Shown here piece after piece: positions 1-9,236 of a DNA stretch of 64,000 nucleotides (position 1 is its first letter; each line of letters starts with the position of its first letter). The stretch is from Capsaspora owczarzaki ATCC 30864 (lineage: Eukaryota > Opisthokonta > Filasterea). The notes beneath the pieces are model-generated. The model searched no databases, was not told where the DNA came from, and was given only the letters and a program-made list of their open reading frames with translations. The stretch is taken from contig NW_011887302.1 of NCBI RefSeq assembly GCF_000151315.2, positions 624,014 through 688,013 on the forward strand, given 5' to 3'. The translations under genes and the position numbers were made by a program.

Positions 1-438
1 GCGCTTTTCCCCGTTCGTTGGAGACGGACACTGACAGACCATGCTGCTTTGCAGACTACAAACGTCCGTGACCGCAGTTGCATTCTGCGATACAATGTAG
101 TCCACGACTTCGGTCGTCCCACTCAAAGTACTGTAGAACCTGCGCCAAGCACCCGCCGTCTATGGTTTTACGGCCGCGCTGAAAGTGAGCTATCGCAGCA
201 CGACCTGCAAAATGATAAATAGTACGAGAGACCATCGATGACAAGCTTTGCATGTTCAGGTCAAGCGATGGATCCCGTGCTTGTGCCTGGGGGCTTGGCA
301 TGCGATAGTTACTGAAAGATTTGGTGGAAAACTCGATTCGACGGATATTGTATTAAAGTTTCACACACATTGAAACATTGGGCGAATAAAATGAGAAATG
401 CTTGCATCTGCTACAGAGGAAAATCCCAGCATCCCAGC
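1..438. other. Left edge, no supportable gene
   Basis: The stretch holds only short open frames, the longest about 80 codons on the minus strand (56-301), with no recognisable motif. The last ~130 bases are probably the 3' untranslated region of the short-chain dehydrogenase that ends at 439. Confidence 0.4.
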
Positions 439-1336
439 CTAGTGGGAGAACGAGGCACCGCCGGAAGCATGCAGACTTTGGGCGGTAATCCAGCCGCTAG
501 TAGGCCCAGCAAGGAAGTCAACAAGATCGGCAATGTCGCCCGAAGTTCCGAGTCGCTTGAAAAGACTGGCCTGCTTGCCCTGCTCTTCCAATGCTCCCGG
601 AAGCATGTCAGTTGCAGTGTAACCGGGAAGGACAGTGTTGACAGTGACGCCGCGTTCGGCAAGCTCCGCAGCAAACAGTTTCGTGTATTCGTGAATCACC
701 GCCTTCGAGGGAACGTACACGCCGAATCCTTTCAGGGCGCCAAAACTAACCGCCGCAGTGCCCACATTGATGATGCGACCGTTGTTGCGAATCACCTTTG
801 CTGCAGCTTGCAGCAAAAAGAACGGACCCTTCGAGTTGACTGCAAACGAGCGATCAAAGTCCGCCACCGTGACGGCAGCACTCAGGCCTCCACCGACAAA
901 GATCTGGCACATTCAAACGTGTTCAAGAAAGATATGCGCATGAGCCCAGTTAGCTCACGGTTCATCCACAACAAATGTTCACCCGTTGATCCAATCATTT
1001 TGATTTTTGTGTTTGTTTGTTTTTGTCGCGAGTTCTTACACCAGCGTTGTTCACAACAATGTCCAGACCGCCATAGAGATCGACAGCCGCTTGAACGAGC
1101 TTTTCGCCCTGAGAGGTGTCATCTCCAATTGTAGCTTGAACAGCAGTGGCGCGACCGCCAGCCTTGGTAATCGCAGTCACGACTTCGTTCGCGGCGTCCG
1201 CATTGACGGAATAATTGACAATCACCGCCGCACCATGAGCACCCAGATGCTCGGCAATGCCGCGTCCGATGCCACGAGAAGCACCCGTGACAATGGCAAC
1301 CTTTCCTGCAAGGATTTGAGACTTGTCGTGCGTCAT
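439..1336 (-). CDS. Short-chain dehydrogenase/reductase (SDR), two exons
   Basis: NAD(P)-dependent oxidoreductase of the classical SDR family; substrate not predictable. Exons are 1336-1040 and 903-439, giving about 253 residues, the usual SDR length. The intron starts GTAAGA and ends TGCCAG, and splicing restores the NNAG motif as NNAGIFVGGG. Visible motifs are the cofactor loop TGASRGIG near residue 15, NNAG near 97, and the catalytic Y-x-x-x-K (YVPSK) with upstream Ser and Asn. The C-terminal GG-A-S tail also fits. I start at MTHDK because it lies about 12 residues before the first beta strand; an in-frame open stretch continues upstream to about 1408. No signal peptide is seen, so it is probably cytosolic. 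It resembles bacterial and fungal 3-ketoacyl reductase-like SDRs. Confidence 0.9.
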
Positions 1337-1839
1337 GGTTGCTTTGGTTTCTGACTTTGAGAACCTCGTTAGTTGGGGAAGTCCGCCAAACACCCACGCC
1401 AACACCACTCAACCCAGATCGTACTTGAACAGTAGTAGTAGATGAATTACTATTAGAGAAATAGAAGAGTGACTTGTTCGGGGGATTTGCTTAAATAGGG
1501 GCAAAATGATCCGTGAGCGGCGAATTCGCACCAACAAAAGATGTTACAACGCTCAATCCAACTCTTTCGATTGGGGGAAATCGATCTTCGGTTGATTACA
1601 TCAGAGAGCATATGCTCAATTCCTCCGCGTGCGGCGAAAGTCGGTGGTGAAAATGGTGGCCATGGGGTGCCAAACAAACAGCAACAGGCCTGCTCCATGC
1701 TCCCTAATCCCTATCTGCCCTAACCCCCAACCCTGCATGCCCCGGGACAAAGTGGAGTATGATTTCAAAAACGACGATTTCATTAAGGTGATTACATGGC
1801 AGACAAAAACACACACAAAACAAAAAACCGCGGTTGGTT
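1337..1839. other. Intergenic, SDR promoter side and FCF2 3' side
   Basis: Upstream region of the SDR gene and 3' flank of FCF2, both on the minus strand. Nothing beyond short chance open frames is visible. Confidence 0.5.
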
Positions 1840-2873
1840 CTACTTTCGCATCCACGCAGGTTTTCGCTTTTGCTGGAGACGCTTGACATGGCCACGACGG
1901 CCCTGTGCATTGCGTTGCTCGATTTCCACAAACTTTCGCTTGTGGTACTTGCGCAGCCGGTCATCGGCCATCAATTCGTCCACAAGCGTGTTCTTGCGCT
2001 CCTTGCGGGTCAGGCGAGACGAATAAAACTCTGTTGGGCCCTCGACAACGCGAGCAATCTGCACCGTCCAACAGCAAACAGAAAGCAGCAACACGGATGA
2101 TTGTTTAGATGCCTGTATGTTCCCGCCTTCTCTTTGCGTTCTCCCCATCCGGTGCTTGAACAAGCGATTGCTTGAACTTGCACGTTCTCTCCCCGTTTCT
2201 CATTCGCACGACTGCAGGTACACACCTGGAAATGCTTCGGAAGGGCCTTGCTGTCGGATCCCTTGAAGTGCTTCTTGGGATCGAGGTAGTTGCGCATGCG
2301 CAGTAGTCGCAGATCGCGCTCAACCTCGGGCGTCAAGTTGCCCACTGGCAAGTCGCCCCACTTGAGCTCCTTCTTCTTCCTGCCGGTGGTCTTGTCCGTG
2401 CCGCCGCCACCACCACTGCTTCCCGTGCGTGCTGTCGATGCAGCTGGTCCCGAGCGTGTCTTGGACGACATTGCGACCGACTGCTGCGTGACGGCGTCCA
2501 GCAGCGACTGGGTTCCCTGCGCCTCGCCGAGTCCAGCATCCAGCGCCGTTGGCAGCACGCCCGACTCCCTGCGAACACAGTCCAAGCAAACGTCAACCAG
2601 TTTGTCAAAAGTGACAGTGCAAGTGACAGTGAAAGTGAGTGGTGTTGCACAGTATGCAGTTGTCTGCTGTTGGTTCCATGTGTTGCTTTACATGCGCATG
2701 CGATGGGACGCCTTGACAATCTCGCCGAATGCAGTGTCCACCAGCGCAGCCATCGCAGCAGCAGCAGCAGCAGCAGAAGAAGAAGAAGAAGAGTCATCCA
2801 CTGCTGGAGACGAGGCCGCTACTACATCGACAGCAGCAGCAGCAGCAGGAGTCCGACTTGCTCGCGTCTTCAT
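1840..2873 (-). CDS. FCF2: FCF2-family pre-rRNA processing protein (DNTTIP2 C-terminal domain)
   Basis: Nucleolar factor needed in yeast for early 18S pre-rRNA cleavage; the animal homologue is the C-terminal part of DNTTIP2/TDIF2. Three exons, 2873-2692, 2568-2226 and 2058-1840, give 247 residues with phases that agree. The N-terminal ~80 residues are low-complexity Ala/Ser coded by CAG/AAG repeats. The FCF2 domain fills the C-terminal ~130 residues: ELKWGDLP, then LTPEVERDLRLLRMRNYLDP, then EGPTEFYSSRL and TLVDELMADD, ending in a basic tail. The intron between KHFQ and IARVVEGP is fixed by the family consensus. The divergent neighbour across about 400 bases is the GBP-like gene. Confidence 0.92.
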
Positions 2874-3273
2874 TGTGTTTTTTCCTGTCTGAGACGTCCA
2901 CCTGAATGAGTGAGGAGTGGTGGGGTGCAAACTATCCCTGCATTTCAACAAGCGTTTCCTCCTAAGTTTGCAGTGATGTCAACGGATCTCACTCTAACGG
3001 AGGGGCAGCGGTGTTTGATGATGCCTTGACTTCAGAATCTCCATTGTGATGCTTCATTTTCATTGAAAAACGCCTCAGTGCTGCTGTCTGCAAAAGTGCT
3101 CAACATCCAACTTGCTCTCTTTGTTTTTTTTGTATCTCCAACAAATCTCAGACAATTCCCACACCCATTTCCTTTGTCGGCCTTTCTTCCTTATTCAGCA
3201 ATCTCCATCCATTCCCACTTTTTTTTTTTTTTTTTTTTTTTTTTTGTTTCATTCATTCATTCAATTCACTACA
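2874..3273. promoter_or_regulatory. Shared divergent promoter region, FCF2 / GBP
   Basis: About 400 bases between two divergent start codons. The GBP side carries a 27-base poly(T) tract. No TATA box is obvious. Confidence 0.45.
3219..3245 (+). promoter_or_regulatory. Poly(T) tract 28 bases before the GBP start
   Basis: Twenty-seven consecutive T on the coding strand, followed by ATTCATTCATTCAATTC and the start codon. One of five such tracts in the window. Its role (promoter element, nucleosome exclusion or 5' leader pyrimidine tract) is inference. Confidence 0.45.
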
Positions 3274-6200
3274 ATGCCTGCGATTCCGCTCGTGACGGTG
3301 AACATGAGCGAGGAGGACGAGGACCTGCGCCTCGTCGTCAATCCGGACGCCCTCGACATAATCGGCGAGGTCGACGAGCATCTCGCTGTACGTTTGCATT
3401 TGGATTGAAAAATGAATGCGGTCGTTACGTCCATCGAACCAACCGCATCGAGCAGAACGAACGCCAGATCAAAGGTCGCTCGGAGGGCAAGTCGTTTGTC
3501 TCATTGCGTTCGTCAACCCGCTGTTGCCTTTGGAAATCCGACGGGACTGGCGCTTTTGCTGGGGATGTGTGGGTTGGAAGGGGAAAAAAGTTGGAATTTT
3601 TGGCAGGCTGCCGTATGGAGTCAAGTATTTAAACGTGCTCGACTGCTACTCTTGTTCTCACCACCGGTGGTACCATTTGCTAACCCTACGCCATTCCTAC
3701 TGTGGATTGCATTCTTACACACACACTCTCTCTCTCCCTCTGTCTCTCTCCCCCTCAATGAGCAGCAGCAACGCAGTGTTCTCTTGGTCGTGCACTCATC
3801 TTTGATTTTGCGCTTTCTGAATCGGATTTCGCTGCCAGGTCGTCTGCGTCGCTGGATTGTATCGCACTGGAAAGTCATTCATTCTGAACAAGCTCGCAAA
3901 CCAAACCGGCTGCTTCTCGGTCGGATCGACCATTGGTAATGGATATTCGATATGAGTTGCAAGTCAGCAATGTTGCTGGTTTGGCTTTCCCCCCAAAACG
4001 AAACGAAACGGGCAGTTCGCCTTGGATTGAATCTGCGTACATTTCGCGCTGGAGACTGACTTGCCTCGACTCTCACTTTCAATGCTCATCCAGAGCCATG
4101 CACTCACGGAATATGGATGAAGCTGCTCGACTCGGACGAGATTGACGATCGCTTTGCTCGGCTCCTTCCTCGGGGAACGCGAGTCCTGCTGCTCGACACT
4201 GAGGTTTGTTGTACCCAATTGGGCAATTGGGGAATCTTGTATTTGCATAGGCGAACACCATGCAAGATCATCATCATGATGATGAAGATGATGATGATGA
4301 TGATGGCGACGACGCCCGTGTCAAGAGACTGACTTGGTTCTACGTTGTCGTCCGTCGTTCACGCAGGGGTTGGGCTCGTACGCACGGTCGGAAACCTTCG
4401 ACGTCCAGCTCTTCTCGTTGTCGGTGCTGCTGTCATCGCTCTTCATTTACAACTCGACCGGCAGCATTGACGAAGCTGCGCTCGACAAACTTTCGTTGGT
4501 TGTGGAGCTCACAAAGCACATTCGCATCCAAACGGACGAAGACGTGCAGGATGCGCGCGAGCTTGCTGCATTTTCGCCTGCGGTAGGCCATTCTAGGCGG
4601 TGATTGGCAAGGAAGGCAAGCAGACAATGTGTCGTGCTGGTGCTCACTGCGTTTTTGTGTGGGGGTTTGTCTCTGAGACAGTTCTTGTGGGTGGTTCGCG
4701 ATTTCTCTCTCAAGCTTCACATGGATGGCCATGACATTTCTGCACGACAGTATCTCGACAAGGCGCTGCTTCCCATTCGTGTACGAAGCACACTGCTTGC
4801 TCTGATATTGTACAAAAGTCGATGGCCAAACGTTGCAATCTGATTTCGCCCCACTTGCTCTTCTTGCGCTCTTGCACTCGTTCAGGGCGACGTCGAGCAA
4901 GTTCGCACTAAGAATCTCATTCGCAGCTCTATCACTGCCTTTTTCCAAGAGCGTGAGTGCAAGACACTCGTTCGCCCCGTGAGCGATGAAAAATTGCTCC
5001 AGAAGCTCGACACGCTCCCGCGAAAAGATTTCCGTAAAGAATTTATCGAGCAACTGGACGATTTCACAACCACCGTTTTCAAAAAGACCCGCGTCAAGCG
5101 CCTCTTCGGCGAAGCAGTGAACGGCCGAAGTATGCAACACGATTTATGATGCAGTTGGGTCTGGACTTCTGGTTTTTGCATTGGTTTGGTGCTCACATGC
5201 CTGCGGTGACGCGGTTTAGTGCTGGTCAACCTCGTCCACAACTACGTTGATGCCATTAACGCGGGTAGTGTCCCAACAATCGGTACGGCATGGCAAAATG
5301 TCGTTCAAATCGAGGGCGAGCGTGCGTTGAAAGAATCCCTCAAGCTTTACAAGGACCGGTATGAGACACAACTGTTTTTGTTTGTTATTTCGTTTTGTTT
5401 TCCACAACGCTGGAACCTTGGTAGCAACCGTTGCTCTGACCTGAACATGTCGATGCCTCAGAATGAATGAGCTGTTTTCTGTCTGGAAGGTCATGGAAGC
5501 GGAGGAGCTGACTGTCAAACACGAGCAATACTTGCTGGACGCTGGCACCTTGTTCCGCAAGGCCACGGTTGCAGCGCTCTCTGGCACTTTTGAGGAGCAA
5601 TTCCGTGTGAGTTGGGCGTGGTGTGGAGACAGTTGTTTCATTTGGGCTTTTGCACTGTTGTAACTTTGAAACTGATATGCCGTCCGCTTCAGACCGGAGT
5701 CAGCACCATGTACGCAGAGTACCGCAAGCAAAACGAAATGGATTCGTTGACACTCTGCACCAACCTGATCAATGGCTTGGTAGCTGACGTTCAGCTTGAG
5801 GACGTGACCGACTTTGATGAGCTATCCGACGTGTGGACCGAGCTCGCCGATGAGAAGGTATTGCAACGGATTCAACCTGATCGATATGCCACGCAAAGGA
5901 CTCTGCAGGACTTGTACTGATACTCGTGAGTTGGTTTTTTCTGGCAGTACCACCTTGAGGCCAAAGGTCCCGCCAAGTACAAGGTCCTCTGCGACGTGCT
6001 CAAAAAGCGACCGCTGGAGCATGCACGGCGACTGCTCGAGCGTTCGATTGCCAAAGAGGCAGCTAAGGTTTGCTTGACTTTTTTTTTGTTTGTTTGTTTT
6101 TTTGAAAGGGTGGAGAGGGGCATTGCTGCTGACACACGGTCTTGCTCACAAAATCGTCGTACTTTGTCACCCCTTCAGGCTGAGCGCAAAATTAAGGAGG

Positions 6201-6364
6201 CTCAAGACCAGTCCGCAGTCGATTACGAGCGCCTCAATGTGCTGTATGGTACCGTGGATGGCGAGTGGAAGCGCTCTCTGGCCATGTACAATGACCTCAA
6301 AGAAGAGAACGGCTCCCTCATTCAGACAATTGCTCGTTTGTCGTTAGCCATTAACGACATGTGA
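3274..6364 (+). CDS. Guanylate-binding protein-like large GTPase (GB1/RHD3 type)
   Basis: Dynamin-superfamily GTPase of the GBP/atlastin class; animal members work in innate immunity or membrane remodelling, but the role here is unknown. Eleven exons (3274-3387, 3839-3935, 4094-4203, 4367-4582, 4682-4780, 4886-5129, 5220-5358, 5462-5606, 5693-5857, 5948-6067, 6179-6364) keep frame and give 544 residues. P-loop GLYRTGKS is near residue 45, the switch region carries HGIWM, G3 is LLLDTEG near 106, and the guanine-specificity RD is in LWVVRDFSL near 186. The C-terminal half is helical, like the GBP stalk (SVWKVMEAEELTVKHE). No CaaX box or transmembrane segment is seen, so it is GBP-like rather than atlastin-like. 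A poly(T) tract precedes the start. Confidence 0.9.
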
Positions 6365-6554
6365 GGTTGCGAGCCGTTGATTTTTTTTTTGTTTTTTTCG
6401 AATTCTGTAGTTGGTCTTTTTGGCAAATTCTTTCATTTTCGTTTCATTGGATTGCTTTGTCTGACATGTCAAAGTATACTTGTATTACGTCGTGCTGTAT
6501 TGACAATTCGTTTTTCAAGGGTACAGGCTATATAAATGCCACTCACATGACCGT

Positions 6555-7232
6555 TCAACCAAAAATGGAGAGTGCAGACAGGACAGCAACAGCGAGTCCG
6601 ATCAAGGTCACGGACGCGGTGAGCGACGCAGAGCTGTTGATGTGGAAAGAAATGGACATGCCAGGGTTGATGTTGCTGCAAGTGTCCGCGGGGGTGTGGC
6701 CGATGCCACGGCAGGCAGTGCAGCCCGAAACGCACTGAGCATTGTACCAAACTTTGCTGTTGCCGAGATCCACCGCTTGCATGAACAGAGCAGAGCCAGA
6801 GTGAGCCACGCAAGCTCCACTGTTTGAAGTTTGAACAATGTTGGTGCCGGCGGCGCAGGTGCCACTGCTGGTTGTGAAGGTCGAAGTCAGCGACGTGTGC
6901 TTGAGAACATTCACCTTGACCCACTTGCCAGTAGTGATGGGAACGCAGGCGCCAAAGTTGGCCGTGTTCGTGGTGGCACATGCTGCACAGCCTGCATTGC
7001 AGTTGACACTGTACGTCAGCTGAGTGCTGGAGATGATGTTCAACTTGAGGTAGTTGCCAAGATTCGCGCTCTGAACGCAGACGTTGTTGGTGGTGGGTTG
7101 CATTTCCACCATCTGTCCAGCGCATGCGCCGTCGGTGAACACAGCAAAGGCGCCGTCGTAGGCCATTGCAGACTTGGAGAGTGCAGCGAGCGCGACGACA
7201 AGGAGGAGGACGCAGGTTGCAATGCGGGCCAT
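6555..7232 (-). CDS. Secreted cysteine-rich protein, tandem copy B, probable GPI anchor
   Basis: Family not recognised. A single exon codes for 225 residues. It has a signal peptide (MARIATCVLLLVVALAALS, cleavage probably after SAMA), a Cys-rich mature region with CNAGCAAC and GCTACRGIGHTP, and a hydrophobic C-terminus after a small-residue stretch (HINSSASLTAS), the pattern of a GPI-attachment signal. The upstream neighbour (7948-8628) is a tandem duplicate. The N-terminal ~100 residues match the duplicate except for one extra Leu, while the C-terminal half differs at many positions. It lies convergent with the GBP gene, 190 bases away. A surface or adhesion role is only inference. Confidence 0.85.
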   Translation of the reverse strand: MARIATCVLLLVVALAALSKSAMAYDGAFAVFTDGACAGQMVEMQPTTNNVCVQSANLGNYLKLNIISSTQLTYSVNCNAGCAACATTNTANFGACVPITTGKWVKVNVLKHTSLTSTFTTSSGTCAAGTNIVQTSNSGACVAHSGSALFMQAVDLGNSKVWYNAQCVSGCTACRGIGHTPADTCSNINPGMSISFHINSSASLTASVTLIGLAVAVLSALSIFG

Positions 7233-7947
7233 GATTGGTAAAAAAACCCAAACAAAATCTGCATAGATCAAAATAAACAAACAACACATTCATGAGAACA
7301 AGTTTCCATTTGCGTCGTGATCTCGTCACCCCCCAACATTCAAGTCTCGCTCGCTGCTCTCTCTGTCTCTCTGCCACGCAGTGTTAGCTGCAGTGGGTCA
7401 TGTACACAATGTCCTCTCCAATCCACCGCTAGGAAATCGACGGGAAGACAACGCACAGTGAGAAAATCCGTGATAGATCATTTTTGTTTGTTTGTTTTTG
7501 GAAACGCGTAGATCAATCTATCTGTTCCCTGAATTCCCATTCACTCGCGTTGGCTGCACCCTGGCAGTCGCGCTGTCTTTACCGAATGCGTTTCATCGCG
7601 CATACTAAACACACGCGCAAAAACGGCTGCTTTTGGTTTGGGGTGGCCGCAAAACGCAAAACCGATCAATTTCAGTTTGGGTGGCATGTACAAGGTGCAA
7701 ACTACGACGTGCGATTTTACCGAAAAAGAGAAGAATGAACTTCACAAAAACTTGGATAGGAACAGAATTCAAAAATCACAAAATACTAGTAGATCAAATG
7801 CGGCATTTGCTGGTGGCAGGAATGTACGCAACCGAGAAAAAGCGAGACAAGAGTGGTTGAATGTGTGACACCTTTATAAACAGTCGTTTGAACAATTCAA
7901 CAATTGCCTTAGCACACATCTGGACAAATAGGTCGACACAATCACGG
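7233..7947. other. Intergenic between the two secreted-protein copies
   Basis: Promoter side of copy B and 3' flank of copy A. Short open frames here have no recognisable domain. Several GATCATTTTTG-like and TAGATCAAAAT-like short words occur here and upstream of copy A, probably duplicated with the genes. Confidence 0.4.
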
Positions 7948-8628
7948 TTAAGCAAGAATGGAAAAAGCAGACAGGACAGCAACAGCGAGTCCGATCAAGG
8001 TGACGGACGCGGTGAGTGACGCCGAGCTGTTGATGTGGATTGAAGTGGACATGCCAGGATTGATGTTGCTGCAAGTGTCCGAAGGGGTATGGCCGATGCC
8101 ACGGCAGGCGGTGCAGGCTGTCCCGCAGTACAAGTTGTACCAAACTTTGCTGTTGCCGAGATCCACCGCTTGCATAAACAGTGCTGAACCTCCAGTTTGA
8201 GCAACGCAAGCTCCGCTATTCACAGTTTGAACAGTGTTGGTGCCAGTGCTGCTGCAGGTGCCAGTGCTGGTGTACGAATTGACAGTCAACGACGTGTGTT
8301 TGAGAGTGTTCACTTTGACCCACTTGCCAGTAGTGATGGGAACGCAGGCGCCAAAGTTGGCCGTGTTCGTGGTGGCACATGCTGCACAGCCTGCATTGCA
8401 GTTGACACTGTACGTCAGCTGAGTGCTGGAGATGATGTTCAACTTGAGGTAGTTGCCAAGATTCGCGCTCTGAACGCAGACGTTGTTGGTGGTGGGTTGC
8501 ATTTCCACCATCTGTCCAGCGCATGCGCCGTCGGTGAACACAGCAAAGGCGCCGTCGTAGGCCATTGCAGACTTGGAGAGTGCAGCGAGTGCGACGACAA
8601 GGAGGACGCAGGTTGCAATGCGGGCCAT
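7948..8628 (-). CDS. Secreted cysteine-rich protein, tandem copy A, probable GPI anchor
   Basis: Paralogue of the gene at 6555-7232, 226 residues in a single exon, with the same plan: signal peptide MARIATCVLLVVALAALS, Cys-rich ectodomain with two related halves (each with paired Cys and an N-x-G-A-C-V segment), and a C-terminal hydrophobic tail ending LAVAVLSAFSILA that looks like a GPI signal. About 275 bases (8322-8597) are essentially identical to 6916-7190 of the other copy, including silent positions, while the 3' half has diverged (for example TGTCSSTGTNTVQ against SGTCAAGTNIVQ). This suggests recent gene conversion of the 5' half. Function unknown. Confidence 0.85.
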   Translation of the reverse strand: MARIATCVLLVVALAALSKSAMAYDGAFAVFTDGACAGQMVEMQPTTNNVCVQSANLGNYLKLNIISSTQLTYSVNCNAGCAACATTNTANFGACVPITTGKWVKVNTLKHTSLTVNSYTSTGTCSSTGTNTVQTVNSGACVAQTGGSALFMQAVDLGNSKVWYNLYCGTACTACRGIGHTPSDTCSNINPGMSTSIHINSSASLTASVTLIGLAVAVLSAFSILA

Positions 8629-8967
8629 GATTGACGATAGATCAAAAATCTGTCAAACCGAGTTGAGATCAGCAGACCGAAAGAAAACAGGTAAACAACA
8701 AACAGCCGCGCGTGCACGTTCCACCCAACCACATTTCTCGGTCAATCACCTCCCATGCTGCAACGTTCTTCCATTAGAAGTGTCTCTGCTTAACTCAGAC
8801 CCAATGCACACTGCGCAAAACTGCGCGAGAGACACAAGGTTCTCGAGTCGCGTAACGGTTTGGTAGATCATTTTTAGATCATTTTGTTTGGAACAATTTT
8901 TCCCACCTTCCAACTCTGCTCCACCAAGACGACAACACCATTGCCTCCATCCTCCTCATCAGGAATA

Positions 8968-9018
8968 GTATTATTATTATTATTATCATAATCATCATCA
9001 TCATCGTCGTCGTCGTCT
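8968..9018. repeat. Mixed trinucleotide microsatellite ATT / ATC / GTC
   Basis: Runs of ATT, then ATC, then GTC units follow each other without interruption, as if one trinucleotide array had mutated stepwise. Non-coding. Confidence 0.85.
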
Positions 9019-9152
9019 TATCGCGCATTGCCAGCCCCTAAAAAACAATGTGCCTGGTGGACCATTGAGCCCTACCGATCAATTCAAAACGTACATTTGG
9101 CAAAAAATTTGAACTGAGCACATCCATCCAAATTACATCAAGATCAAAAACA

Positions 9153-9225
9153 CGGCATTTATTGGGTGACGGCATTTATTGGGTGACGGCATTTATTGGG
9201 TGACGGCATTCATTGGGTGACGGCA
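9153..9225. repeat. 17-base tandem repeat, 4.3 copies
   Basis: Unit CGGCATTTATTGGGTGA, four copies in a row plus a partial one, with one substitution in the fourth. It lies immediately beyond the stop codon of the debranching enzyme, so it is transcribed in the 3' untranslated region if that region exceeds about 15 bases. Confidence 0.9.
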
Positions 9226-9236
9226 ATGTACGCCAA

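Larger units (their letters stand above)
8629..9236. other. Intergenic with two simple repeats
   Basis: Upstream side of secreted copy A and 3' flank of the debranching enzyme gene. It contains the trinucleotide tract and the 17-base tandem repeat listed separately. Confidence 0.5.

Noticed and set aside
56-301. 81-codon minus-strand frame at the left edge
   Set aside because: No ATG context, motif or splice partner that I could support.
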